From the NCBI GenBank assembly GCA_947175495.1, contig CAMWNB010000010.1:1-62225 (forward strand): a stretch of DNA of 62,225 nt, read 5' to 3'. Made by a program: the position numbers and the translations under genes. Of this stretch, positions 16,895 to 26,167 are shown in pieces (the first letter of the stretch is position 1; each line of letters begins with the position of its first letter). This DNA comes from an uncultured Porphyromonadaceae bacterium (lineage in GTDB: Bacteria > Bacteroidota > Bacteroidia > Bacteroidales > Muribaculaceae). The notes beneath the pieces were generated by a model that made no database searches, was not told where the DNA came from, and saw only the letters and a program-made list of their open reading frames with translations.

Positions 16895-18220
16895 ATGGAC
16901 TCCTCTACCACAGCCGCCACCATCGCAGCCGAAGCGGACGCAATCCGCCCGAAAGTGCGCACCGACCATCAGATCTGGGGCATCTACATCGTGCTCCTCA
17001 TCTTCTCGATCATCGAGCTGTTCAGCGCCTCCAGCCAGGAAGTGCGCGTCGACGACATCTACGGCCCGCTCTTCCGCCACGCCCAGTTCCTTGTGGCGGG
17101 CCTCGCAGCAATGCTCATCATCCAGCACTTCCACTACCGCTACGTCGTCAAAGCCATCCCCTGGCTCATTGCAGGCAGCATAGCGGCCATGCTCTATGTG
17201 CTCGTGGCCGGCGTCACCATCAACGGCGCGCGCCGAGGCATGCGCATCGCGGGCATGGTCATCCTCCCCGCCGAATTCATCAAGCTCGCCGTGGCTCTCG
17301 GCGTAGCCCTCATCATGAGCCGATACCAGGTGAAAGGCCGGCGCGACGTCTCCACCCACGGCATCGTGCTGTGCGTGGTCCTCACCCTCGTCAGCTCCGG
17401 ACTGCTCTTCACCCAAGGCCTCACCAACACGCTGCTGCTCATGGCCATAAGCATGGCCATGATGGCCATAGGCGGCGTGGGCTTCAAGAAATTCTGGTGC
17501 GTGGTCATCATCTACGGCATCATCGGCGGCGGAGCCATCGGCGTAAAGGTGCTCACAGCCAAGAACGCAGGTCCCACCCCGGAAGCCATCGAGATAGCCC
17601 GTCTCAACCACGAAGAAGTGGGAGAAGGCAACAGTGAAGACCGCTCGGCCACATGGTACGGGCGCATAACGCGCCATTTCCGCCTCAACAAATACGACGA
17701 CCCCATCTCCGACATCAACAAGCAGGAGCAGCTCAGCTACATAGCCCAGGCCCACGGCGGCCTCACGGGCGTAGGCCCCGGAAAGTCGCGCGAGAACGCA
17801 CGCCTGCCCCTGGCCTTCAGCGACTACATCTTCGCCATCATCGTCGAGGAATGCGGCCTGATATTCAGCGTGTTCCTGCTGCTGTGCTATCTCTGGCTGC
17901 TCGGCCGGGCAGGCTATGTGGGCATACGCCTGCGGCGCACGCCGGCATGCTTCCTCATGATAGGCTGCGGCGTCTACATCGTCATCCAGGCCCTCTTCCA
18001 CATGGCCATCGTCAGCGGCGTATTCCCCGTGTCGGGACAGCCGCTGCCACTAATCAGCAAGGGCGGAACATCTGTGCTCGCCACATCCATCGCCATAGGC
18101 GTCATGCTCAGCGTCAGCCGTCACGCCGCACGCACCACCGACACCGACGACGAAGCCGCCACACGCGAAATCCAGAGCCTGCCCGAAAACCTCCGAACCG
18201 ACAACCCCACTCAGCTATGA
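16895..18220 (+). CDS. ftsW: Septal peptidoglycan polymerase FtsW (SEDS family)
   Basis: This 441-residue SEDS protein polymerises glycan strands at the septum with FtsI. It has about ten membrane helices. The second helix-loop region is interrupted by a large polar loop (about residues 228-285), the site of the big periplasmic loop of SEDS proteins. FPVSGQPLPLISKGGTS is the C-terminal SEDS signature, and the catalytic Asp of the loop is likely in the SDYIFAIIVEECG block. It overlaps murG by ATGA. Confidence 0.94.
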   Translation: MDSSTTAATIAAEADAIRPKVRTDHQIWGIYIVLLIFSIIELFSASSQEVRVDDIYGPLFRHAQFLVAGLAAMLIIQHFHYRYVVKAIPWLIAGSIAAMLYVLVAGVTINGARRGMRIAGMVILPAEFIKLAVALGVALIMSRYQVKGRRDVSTHGIVLCVVLTLVSSGLLFTQGLTNTLLLMAISMAMMAIGGVGFKKFWCVVIIYGIIGGGAIGVKVLTAKNAGPTPEAIEIARLNHEEVGEGNSEDRSATWYGRITRHFRLNKYDDPISDINKQEQLSYIAQAHGGLTGVGPGKSRENARLPLAFSDYIFAIIVEECGLIFSVFLLLCYLWLLGRAGYVGIRLRRTPACFLMIGCGVYIVIQALFHMAIVSGVFPVSGQPLPLISKGGTSVLATSIAIGVMLSVSRHAARTTDTDDEAATREIQSLPENLRTDNPTQL

Positions 18221-19332
18221 CAACACCCATCAGACGCGTCATCATAAGCGGCGGAGGCACCGGCGGACACATCTTCCCCGCACTCAGCATCGCCGGCGCC
18301 CTGCGCCGCCGCTACCCCGACGTCGACATACTCTTCGTCGGCGCCGACAACCGCATGGAGATGCAACGCGTGCCCGCCGCCGGCTACCCCATCGTGGGCC
18401 TTCCCGTCGCAGGCTTCGACCGCAAGCGCCTGTGGCGCAACTTCCGCACCCTCTGGCTGCTGCTCCGAAGCATGCGCAAGGCACGCAAGACCGTGCGCGA
18501 CTTCCGCCCCCAGATAGCAATCGGCGTGGGCGGCTACTGCAGCGGACCCACCCTCAAGGCGGCCCAGAAACTCGGCGTGCCCACCCTGATACAGGAACAG
18601 AACGGCTATCCCGGCGTCACCAACAAGCTGCTCGGCAGCAAGGCCGACGCCATCTGCGTGGCCTATGAAGGCACCGAGCGATTCTTCCCGGCCGACAGAA
18701 TACACCTCACAGGCAACCCCGTGCGCGAGTCGCTCCTGCACTGCGCCCTCACCCCCGCCCAGGCACGCGAAAAACTCGGATTCGACCCCGACAGGCCACT
18801 GGTGCTCGTCGTGGGAGGCAGCCTTGGCGCCACCACCGTAAACAAAGCGATAGCCGCAGGTGTTAAAGATATTGTGGCCGCCGGAGCGCAACTCCTGTGG
18901 CAGACGGGCAAACGCGACACCGAGCTTGCCGCCGAATCCACCGCCGACGTGCCCGGCACACGCGCCACACAATTCATCACCGACATGGACGTGGCCTATC
19001 GCGCGGCCGACATCGTCGTATCGCGCGCAGGAGCCGGCTCCATCAGCGAGCTCCAGCTGCTCGGAAAGCCGGCGGTGCTCGTCCCCTCGCCCAACGTCAC
19101 CGAGGACCATCAGCGCAAAAACGCCCTCGCCCTCGTGGCCCGCGACGCAGCCGTAATGGTGGAGGACGCCGCCGCAGCCACAGGCCTCGTGCCGGCTGTC
19201 ACAGCCCTGCTCGCCGACCCCGGGCGCCGCGAGGCCATGAGCCGGGCCATATCGGCCATGGCGCTGCGCGACAGCGACGAACGAATAGTAGACATCATTG
19301 AAGAAATCATCGACCGACATGAACGAAAATAG
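18217..19332 (+). CDS. murG: Lipid II synthase MurG
   Basis: This 371-residue GT28 glycosyltransferase adds GlcNAc to lipid I at the inner membrane face. The N-terminal glycine loop SGGGTGGHIFPAL (residues 10-22), the second loop GVGGYCSGP, QEQNGYPGVTNK and the donor-site block SRAGAGSISELQLLGKPAVLVPSP are all present. The frame extends upstream into ftsW, but the ATG at 18217 gives the standard N-terminus and the ATGA overlap. Its end overlaps murC by 14 bases. Confidence 0.96.
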   Translation: MTTPIRRVIISGGGTGGHIFPALSIAGALRRRYPDVDILFVGADNRMEMQRVPAAGYPIVGLPVAGFDRKRLWRNFRTLWLLLRSMRKARKTVRDFRPQIAIGVGGYCSGPTLKAAQKLGVPTLIQEQNGYPGVTNKLLGSKADAICVAYEGTERFFPADRIHLTGNPVRESLLHCALTPAQAREKLGFDPDRPLVLVVGGSLGATTVNKAIAAGVKDIVAAGAQLLWQTGKRDTELAAESTADVPGTRATQFITDMDVAYRAADIVVSRAGAGSISELQLLGKPAVLVPSPNVTEDHQRKNALALVARDAAVMVEDAAAATGLVPAVTALLADPGRREAMSRAISAMALRDSDERIVDIIEEIIDRHERK

Positions 19333-20740
19333 CATATACAGGCGCGTCTACTTCGTAGGCGGCGGAGGCATAGGCATGGCCGCCCTCGAGCGCTACTTCC
19401 TATCGCAAGGTCTCGACGTGGCCGCCTACGACCGCACACCCTCCGAACTCACCGCACGCCTCGAGCAGGAAGGCGTGGCCATGTGCTACGACGACGACCC
19501 CGACGCCGCAGTCCCCGACGCCTTCCGCGACCCGGCCGACACCCTCGTCGTGTTCACTCCCGCCGTGCCTGCCGGCTCCGCCGTCATGCGCTTCTTCGCC
19601 ACCGCAGGCCACCGCATGATCAAGCGCGCCGAAGCTCTCGGCATCGTCACACGCCGCTCCCGCGCGCTCTGCTTTGCAGGCACCCACGGAAAGACCACCA
19701 CATCGGCCATGGCCGCCCATGTGCTCCACACATGCACCGTCGGCTGCAACGCATTCCTCGGAGGCATCCTCCGCAACTGCGACAGCAACCTCATTCTTGC
19801 CCCCGAATCGCCGTGGACAGTCGCAGAAGCCGACGAGTACGACCGCTCATTCCACCGCCTGCAGCCCCACATAGCCGTCATCACAGCCACCGACCCCGAC
19901 CACCTCGACATCTACGGCACCGAAGAAGCCTATCTGGAGAGCTTCGCCCATTTCACCGAACTCATCCGTCCCGGCGGTGCACTCGTGGCCCACACCGGCC
20001 TCAAGCTCAAGCCACGTCTCGGCGCCGACGTCAGCGTATTCTCCTACTCACGCAATGAAGGCGACTTCCATGCCGACCGCATCCGCATAGCCGACGGCAC
20101 CATATTATTCGACTTCGTACACCCCGGCGGCCGCATCGCCGACATAGAACTGGGCGTACCGGTCGACATCAACATCGAGAACGCCGTCGCAGCCCTTGCC
20201 GCATGCTGGCTCACAGGCGACCTCGAGCCCGACGCCGCACGCCGGGCCATGGCATCGTTCATGGGCACCGAGCGACGATTCCAGTTCCTGCTCAAACAGC
20301 CACGAGGCGGCCGCGTCATCATCGACGACTACGCCCACCATCCCGACGAGCTCCGCACCAGCATTGCCTCCGTGCGCGCCCTCTACCCCAACCGCCACAT
20401 CACCGTGGCCTTCCAGCCCCATCTCTACACCCGCACCCGCGACTTCGCCACGCAGTTCGCCGACGCACTCTCCGCGGCCGACGCCGTCGTGCTCACCGAC
20501 ATATACCCCGCACGCGAGCTACCCATCCCCGGCGTCACCTCCGACATCATCTTCCGCGACGTGCGCACCGACGACAAAACACTCATCCACAAAGACAATT
20601 TGGTGGATTGGCTGAAAAATCGTAACTTTGACATCCTATTGGCCTGCGGTGCCGGCGACATGAGTCTGCTGCTGCCGCAAGTAGCTGCATATTACACCGA
20701 TAAACCCCTCAACGGCGCCGAAAACGCCATAAACTCCTAA
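19319..20740 (+). CDS. murC: UDP-MurNAc:L-alanine ligase MurC
   Basis: This 473-residue Mur ligase adds the first stem-peptide residue, L-alanine. The Rossmann-like start YFVGGGGIGMAAL, the ATP loop FAGTHGKTTTSAM, EADEYDRSF and the C-terminal DDYAHHPDELR and AFQPHLYTRTRDF are MurC-specific. I chose the ATG at 19319 (MNENSIYRR), which overlaps the murG end. The upstream ATG seven codons earlier is less likely. No ddl follows, in contrast to many dcw clusters; ftsQ comes next after 13 bases. Confidence 0.95.
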   Translation: MNENSIYRRVYFVGGGGIGMAALERYFLSQGLDVAAYDRTPSELTARLEQEGVAMCYDDDPDAAVPDAFRDPADTLVVFTPAVPAGSAVMRFFATAGHRMIKRAEALGIVTRRSRALCFAGTHGKTTTSAMAAHVLHTCTVGCNAFLGGILRNCDSNLILAPESPWTVAEADEYDRSFHRLQPHIAVITATDPDHLDIYGTEEAYLESFAHFTELIRPGGALVAHTGLKLKPRLGADVSVFSYSRNEGDFHADRIRIADGTILFDFVHPGGRIADIELGVPVDINIENAVAALAACWLTGDLEPDAARRAMASFMGTERRFQFLLKQPRGGRVIIDDYAHHPDELRTSIASVRALYPNRHITVAFQPHLYTRTRDFATQFADALSAADAVVLTDIYPARELPIPGVTSDIIFRDVRTDDKTLIHKDNLVDWLKNRNFDILLACGAGDMSLLLPQVAAYYTDKPLNGAENAINS

Positions 20741-20753
20741 ACCAAGGCCGCAG

Positions 20754-21620
20754 ATGTCCAAGCGCTCCGTCATAATGTGTGCATGCACAGTGGTGCTTCT
20801 GGTCTACCTGGCATTCGCCACGGCAGCCACAGGCTCCATGGCCCGACGGGCACCCGTCGGAAAAGTGCGCATACAGGTCGAGGACACCCTGCGCACAGGA
20901 TTCATCACATCCGACGACATCGCACGCGAGTTCGCCCCCGGCGCCGTCTCCGGCGCGCCACGCTGCTCCGTCGACCTGCGCAAGATGGAAACACAGCTGC
21001 GCGCCTCCGACAAAATCGAACGCGCCAACGTGGCCATGCTCGCCGACGGCTCCCTCGCCATCGACGTCGTGCCAATGGTGCCCGTCGCACGCGTGTTCGA
21101 GAGCCGCGGCCACCGTTCCTACTACATCAACGCCGACGGCAAGCGCATCGGAGCCGAAGCCCGTTTCCACATCGACGTGCCCGTCGTGTGCGGCACATTC
21201 TCCGAAACGCTCCCCCCGGCGCGGCTCCTGCCCCTGCTCAGCCACATCGCCGCCGACCCCCAGCTCGACGCCCTCGTCAGCACAATAGTCAGCGAGCCCG
21301 ACGGCGACATCATCATCGTGCCAGCCATGCGCGGCCACGTCGTCAACTTCGGCGACACTGCCGACGTATCCGACAAATTCGCGCGCCTGCAGCGCTTCTA
21401 CCGCACCATCCCCGACGTGCGGGGATGGGACAGCTACGACACCATCAGCGTCAAATGGCGCGGACAGGTCGTGGCCACAAAGCGCGCCGGACGGCTTCGG
21501 CCCGTGCAGCTCGCCGTGCGCGAGGAAGAGTTCATCGACGCCGACAACGAGACCGTAAACGGCAACGACCCCAACTCCCCCGACAACGGAATAATACCCG
21601 ACGACGCTTACTCTAACTGA
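20754..21620 (+). CDS. ftsQ: Division protein FtsQ
   Basis: This 288-residue bitopic protein has a short cytoplasmic end and one membrane helix (about residues 6-27). A POTRA-like domain follows (VRIQVEDTLRTGFITSDDI, residues 38-105), then the beta domain ending near TISVKWRGQVVA. FtsQ scaffolds FtsL/FtsB and links early and late divisome. Identity to E. coli FtsQ is low, so topology and the position between murC and ftsA carry much of the call. The last 35 residues are an acidic, Asn-rich tail. Confidence 0.88.
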   Translation: MSKRSVIMCACTVVLLVYLAFATAATGSMARRAPVGKVRIQVEDTLRTGFITSDDIAREFAPGAVSGAPRCSVDLRKMETQLRASDKIERANVAMLADGSLAIDVVPMVPVARVFESRGHRSYYINADGKRIGAEARFHIDVPVVCGTFSETLPPARLLPLLSHIAADPQLDALVSTIVSEPDGDIIIVPAMRGHVVNFGDTADVSDKFARLQRFYRTIPDVRGWDSYDTISVKWRGQVVATKRAGRLRPVQLAVREEEFIDADNETVNGNDPNSPDNGIIPDDAYSN

Positions 21621-21646
21621 ACACCACCCATAACAACCACAACAGA

Positions 21647-23161
21647 ATGGATGCCCGATATATAGCCGTACTTGAAATCGGCAGCAGCAAAGTCAAAGGC
21701 GCCGTGGCACGCGTCGACAGCGACGGCAACGCCACGCTCGTTGCCACACACGAAGTCAAGACACTCAACTGCGTGCGCCACGGGCGCGTGCAGAACGTCC
21801 AGGAAGTGGCCGCGCGCGTCGAAGAAGTGCTGCGCCGCCTCGAGAACGACCAGGCAGTGGCCCCACGCAAGATACGACGCCTGCGCGTCGCTCTCGGCGG
21901 ACGCTCCGTCTGCTCCGTCCACACCGCCGTCGACGTGCGTCTGCCGGCCGAATCGGAAATCACGGCCACTACCATCGAGCGCCTCAAGAGCGACGCCGTC
22001 ACCGACCTCCCCGCCGACCGCTCCGTCATCGCCGTGCTGCCGCGCAGCTTCAACGTCGACGGAGCCGAAGTCAGCAAAATCGTCGGCATGTTCGGCCGCA
22101 ACATCCATTCTGAAATGACAGTCATTCTCGCCGCTCCCGACAACCGCACCAACCTCGACCGAGTGCGCATGGCAAGCACCGACATCGAAGGCGACGTGGC
22201 AGTCGAGCGCATCTATGTGCCCCGACAGCTCGCCCTCGCACGCATGGCACTCACGCCTTCCGAGCAGCAGCTCGGCGTGGCCCTCGTCGACCTCGGAGCC
22301 GAAACCACCACCATCAGCATCCACCGCGGCGGCGCGCTCCAGACACTCGTCACCCTCCCCATGGGCGGACGCAACATCACACGCGACATAGCCATCGGCC
22401 TAAGCATCACCGAAGAACAGGCCGAGTACATAAAGATAGCCCAGGCATCGGCCATCCCCGACCCGCAGAACGACACCGCAGCAGGCGAGACACGCGAGAT
22501 AAACAGCTACGCCCAGGCACGCGCCGGCGAAATCATCGCCAACGTAATCCACCGCATAGAGCAGGCAGGATTCAAAGTAGCCGACCTTCCGGCAGGAATC
22601 GTCCTCACCGGACGCGCATCCCGCATGCGCCGGATGGCCGAACTCTTCGAGACACAGACAAAGATGAAAGTGCGCATCGCACCCGCCGACAACAGCGTGC
22701 GGCCGGGCACCACAGGCGCCGACCCCGTCGACAGCCTCGACATCATGGCCCTGGCCGCATGGCCCGTCTTCGACAACGAAAGCGACCTCACCGACATCCC
22801 CGCAGTCGACGACCCCGCAATCGACGACCACAACGAATATGAGCAGCCCTTCGACGACCCCCGCATAGCCGGCAATACCCGCGGACGCCGCGGCCGCGAC
22901 ATCGACGACAGCGAACTCCTCTCCGACGACCCCGACGACGACGATTACTACAGCAACCGCCGGCACGGAGAAGACAAAAAGAAGAAAAAAGTCAAGACAC
23001 CACGACGCCACGACAATTTCACCGGCGACATAGACGACGATGGAGACACCGACGGAGACACCGACGACAACGGCAGCCGCTTCGGAAGCATGCGCCGCTT
23101 CATCTCCAAGATCGGACGCGGAATCATCGGCACACAAGGCCCCGACGACATAGACGAATAA
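21647..23161 (+). CDS. ftsA: Cell-division actin homologue FtsA
   Basis: This 504-residue actin-fold ATPase tethers FtsZ to the membrane. The phosphate loop region is AVLEIGSSKVKGAVA (residues 6-20), the 1C-type domain follows, and VDLGAETTTISI is the second phosphate motif. ADLPAGIVLTGRASRMR and the following block end the actin core near residue 375. The remaining residues are unusual: a long acidic, partly Asp/Lys-alternating linker leads to a C-terminal amphipathic helix (FGSMRRFISKIGRGIIG) that is the likely membrane anchor. E. coli FtsA is about 420 residues, so the linker accounts for most of the extra length. Confidence 0.94.
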   Translation: MDARYIAVLEIGSSKVKGAVARVDSDGNATLVATHEVKTLNCVRHGRVQNVQEVAARVEEVLRRLENDQAVAPRKIRRLRVALGGRSVCSVHTAVDVRLPAESEITATTIERLKSDAVTDLPADRSVIAVLPRSFNVDGAEVSKIVGMFGRNIHSEMTVILAAPDNRTNLDRVRMASTDIEGDVAVERIYVPRQLALARMALTPSEQQLGVALVDLGAETTTISIHRGGALQTLVTLPMGGRNITRDIAIGLSITEEQAEYIKIAQASAIPDPQNDTAAGETREINSYAQARAGEIIANVIHRIEQAGFKVADLPAGIVLTGRASRMRRMAELFETQTKMKVRIAPADNSVRPGTTGADPVDSLDIMALAAWPVFDNESDLTDIPAVDDPAIDDHNEYEQPFDDPRIAGNTRGRRGRDIDDSELLSDDPDDDDYYSNRRHGEDKKKKKVKTPRRHDNFTGDIDDDGDTDGDTDDNGSRFGSMRRFISKIGRGIIGTQGPDDIDE

Positions 23162-23180
23162 TCTGCAACACCCTACCAAT

Positions 23181-24518
23181 ATGGCACCCGACGATACAGA
23201 ATATCTCAACAAATACGAAAACAACAGCGACGAGCCAAACCATATCGTGGTCATAGGCGTCGGCGGCGGCGGCAACAACGCCGTCAACTACATGTACCGG
23301 CAGGACATACAGAGCGTCTCCTTCGTCGTAGCCAACACCGACAGGCAGGCACTTGAATCCTCGCCGGTGCCCAACAAGCTCCTTCTCGGACCCACCGTCA
23401 CCCGCGGACGCGGAGCCGGCGCCAAGCCCGAGCGCGCACGCGCGGCAGCCGAGGAGAGCGCCACCGACATCGACAAAGTGTTCGACGACGACGTCGACAT
23501 GGTGTTCGTCACCGCAGGCATGGGTGGAGGCACAGGCACAGGCGCCGCACCCGTCGTGGCGCGCATAGCCCGAGAGCGAGGACTCCTCACCATAGGCATC
23601 GTCACCATACCCTTCCTCTTCGAAGGTCTGCGCAAAATCAACAAAGCCCTCGCAGGCGCCGAAGAAATGAGCAAATACGTCGACGCGCTTCTCGTCATAA
23701 ACAACGAGCGGCTCACCGACATCTACCCCGACGAAATCTTCGAGGAAGCCTTCGCAAAGGCCGACGACACCCTCGCCACAGCCGCACGTTCCATATCCGA
23801 AATAATAACCAACGAAGGATACATCAACCTCGACTTCAACGACGTCGACACCACCCTGCGCGACGGCGGCACGGCCATCATATCCATCGGCTACGGCGAA
23901 GGCGAGAACCGCGTCACCAAGGCCATCGAAGACGCGCTCAACTCGCCGCTGCTCAACAACACCGACGTGTTCACCAGCAAGCACCTGCTCTTCAACCTCT
24001 GCTATTCCCGAGAGGCCGAGGACAAGTTCAAGGCACGCGAGGCACGCGAGTTCAACGAATTCGTAAGCAAAATCGACCCGCAGGTGGAAGTCATCTGGGG
24101 TATCAAGTACGACGAGACCCTCGGCAACAAAGTCAAGCTCACCGTGCTCGCCTCAGGCTTCGACATCACCATCCGCGAGAACAGCCAGGGCACGCCCGAC
24201 ATCGTCCTCACAGGCGAGCAGACCGGCAGCAAAGCCGCCGAACCCGACACCATCGACACAAAAAAACTCACCGACTGGTACGGCGACGACAAGATAGGCG
24301 AGACCATACGCACCCAGGACCGACAGCGCTACATCATACTCGACGACGACAGCCTCGACAACGACGAGGTCATAGAGCGATTCGAGAAAAACCCCGCCTA
24401 CAACCGCGACCGCCGCGTGGCCCAGAACATCAAGGGACGCACACCGGCCCCGGCCGCCGAACAGCGCACAGCCCCGGCCGCCGACCCCAACAGCATCAAC
24501 TTCATGGACGAAGAATGA
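23181..24518 (+). CDS. ftsZ: Cell-division tubulin homologue FtsZ
   Basis: This 445-residue GTPase polymerises into the Z-ring. The nucleotide site has GVGGGGNNAVNYM and the tubulin signature GGGTGTG (residues 115-121). The catalytic T7 loop reads NDVDTTLRDGG. A variable, charged linker starts near residue 330. The C-terminal end (AADPNSINFMDEE) differs from the E. coli conserved tail but fits a hydrophobic FtsA-binding peptide. Its stop overlaps the next gene, a sirtuin, by ATGA. Confidence 0.97.
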   Translation: MAPDDTEYLNKYENNSDEPNHIVVIGVGGGGNNAVNYMYRQDIQSVSFVVANTDRQALESSPVPNKLLLGPTVTRGRGAGAKPERARAAAEESATDIDKVFDDDVDMVFVTAGMGGGTGTGAAPVVARIARERGLLTIGIVTIPFLFEGLRKINKALAGAEEMSKYVDALLVINNERLTDIYPDEIFEEAFAKADDTLATAARSISEIITNEGYINLDFNDVDTTLRDGGTAIISIGYGEGENRVTKAIEDALNSPLLNNTDVFTSKHLLFNLCYSREAEDKFKAREAREFNEFVSKIDPQVEVIWGIKYDETLGNKVKLTVLASGFDITIRENSQGTPDIVLTGEQTGSKAAEPDTIDTKKLTDWYGDDKIGETIRTQDRQRYIILDDDSLDNDEVIERFEKNPAYNRDRRVAQNIKGRTPAPAAEQRTAPAADPNSINFMDEE

Positions 24519-25201
24519 AAAAACATCTCGTCATCAGCACCGGCGCAGGCATGAGCGCCGAAAGCGGCATATCGACATTCCGCGACGCAGGAGGCCTGTG
24601 GGAAAAATACCCCGTCATGCAGGTCTGCAGCGCCGACGGCTTCGCGCGCGACCCCGCCATCGTCCACAAATTCTACAACGAGCGGCGCGCCCAGCTCGAC
24701 ACCGTCAGTCCAAACGCCGGCCACCGGGCCCTCGTCGACCTCGAGCAGCACTTCGATGTCGACGTCATCACCCAGAACGTCGACGACCTCCACGAACGCG
24801 CCGGAAGCACGCGCGTGCACCATCTTCACGGCGAACTACGCAAAGTGCGCGCCATCGACGACGACACCCTTGTCTACACCCTACGCCCGAGAGAGTGCAC
24901 CACGCCCGACACACGCATCGACGGCCACGCCGTGCGCCCCCACATCGTATTCTTCCAGGAAGCCGTGCCGGAGTTCGAGCCCGCCACAAAGATAGTGGCC
25001 GGCGCCGACATCTTCGTCATCATCGGCACCACACTCAGCGTCTATCCCGCAGCAGCTCTGCTGCGCTATGTGCGCCCCGGCACACCCGTCTACTATATAG
25101 ACCCCAACCCCGCCGACGTGCCCGCCGACGTCCACGTCATCCGCGCCGGCGCATCCGAAGGCATAGCCGAGCTTGCCCGCATCTTACTGGACAAAAAATG
25201 A
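24515..25201 (+). CDS. cobB: NAD-dependent protein deacylase (sirtuin), zinc-less type
   Basis: This 228-residue Sir2 protein uses NAD to remove acyl groups from lysines. GAGMSAESGISTFRD at residues 10-24, QNVD at 87-90 and the catalytic His105 (HLHGE) are all present. Tyr54 and Arg57 in FYNERR match the class III pair that favours succinyl/malonyl substrates. The four zinc cysteines expected between residues 110 and 150 are absent, and the segment there is short (RAIDDDTLVYTLRPRECTT). Homologues I recall from Bacteroides also lack them. The following block reads PHIVFFQEAVP where PHIVWFGE is usual. Its ATG overlaps the ftsZ stop, so translation is tied to FtsZ. Confidence 0.9.
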   Translation: MKKHLVISTGAGMSAESGISTFRDAGGLWEKYPVMQVCSADGFARDPAIVHKFYNERRAQLDTVSPNAGHRALVDLEQHFDVDVITQNVDDLHERAGSTRVHHLHGELRKVRAIDDDTLVYTLRPRECTTPDTRIDGHAVRPHIVFFQEAVPEFEPATKIVAGADIFVIIGTTLSVYPAAALLRYVRPGTPVYYIDPNPADVPADVHVIRAGASEGIAELARILLDKK

Positions 25202-25255
25202 GAAGGTGTTTCAATTAGTTCTGCATGGTGTCTTTTCACCACCCTGTTATTGACA

Positions 25256-26134
25256 ATGATTATGAAACAACCTCCGAATCTGTCCGCAGCCGATTCCCTC
25301 TATATATTGCCCGCGTCGACCGCACCCGCCGCGCCATTCGATGCAAGCATAGACCATGCTCTCGAGGCAGCCGTAGAGAAAGAGCCCATCGACCTGTCGC
25401 TCTTCCGCAGCATCATCGCCGAAGCATCCGCGCCCCCGGCATGGATGCAGGGATGCGAGCCCGAGCCACGCATCATACATCCCGCAGGCCACTCAGTGGT
25501 GCTCGGCGTCCTCGCCCTCCTTTTCGTGGCATGTCTGATGGCATTCAGCTACTTCGGACGAGCCATCACCGCAAGCGTGCAGGACCTCTGGAGCGTCCGC
25601 CGACGCGAAAACGCCTTCGACGAAGGCAGTCCGGGCCGACGGCGCGTGCAGCTGCTGCTCGCCCTGCAGTTCGCAGCCTACGGCGGTGTGCTCCTCTACG
25701 CAGCCATGTCGCCGGGACCCGCCACCGACGCCCGCGGAGCACTCGTCGACACCCTCCGCCTCATGGGGCTCGCAGCCGCCTACTACGCCTTCCAGTACTG
25801 CGCCTACGGCATCACCGCCTACACATTCGCTCCCGACCAATCCCGCGCCGCACGATGGCTCGACGGATTCAGCGCCTCCCAGGGCCTGGCAGGCATGCTG
25901 CTGGCCATTCCCACCCTCGGACTCGTGTTTTATCCTGATGCCTCCATAGGCTTTCTTATTGCCGCCGCAGTCATCTATTTAGCCGCACGATTGATATTTA
26001 TTGCCAAAGGTTTTAGAATTTTTTACACCGGAGTAGGCTCATTAGTCTATTTTATTTTGTACCTTTGCACCCTTGAAATAGTACCCGTCATTTGCATTGC
26101 GGCCATAGCAGCGGCCATTGTAAGGGTCAATTAG
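25256..26134 (+). CDS. DUF4271 membrane protein
   Basis: This protein of about 292 residues has a cytoplasmic or periplasmic N-terminal third and then about seven membrane helices from residue 80 on (GHSVVLGVLALLFVACLMAFS and later segments ending IVPVICIAAIAAAIV). This is the Bacteroidetes DUF4271 architecture, of unknown function. The frame opens at a TTG (25250), but ATGs at 25256 and 25262 are better starts. Its position directly before hemD and rnpA is conserved in the order. The 3' end is visibly richer in A and T than the rest. Confidence 0.82.
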   Translation: MIMKQPPNLSAADSLYILPASTAPAAPFDASIDHALEAAVEKEPIDLSLFRSIIAEASAPPAWMQGCEPEPRIIHPAGHSVVLGVLALLFVACLMAFSYFGRAITASVQDLWSVRRRENAFDEGSPGRRRVQLLLALQFAAYGGVLLYAAMSPGPATDARGALVDTLRLMGLAAAYYAFQYCAYGITAYTFAPDQSRAARWLDGFSASQGLAGMLLAIPTLGLVFYPDASIGFLIAAAVIYLAARLIFIAKGFRIFYTGVGSLVYFILYLCTLEIVPVICIAAIAAAIVRVN

Positions 26135-26167
26135 TCGTGACACATTCTCACTAAACGCGTTAATATA

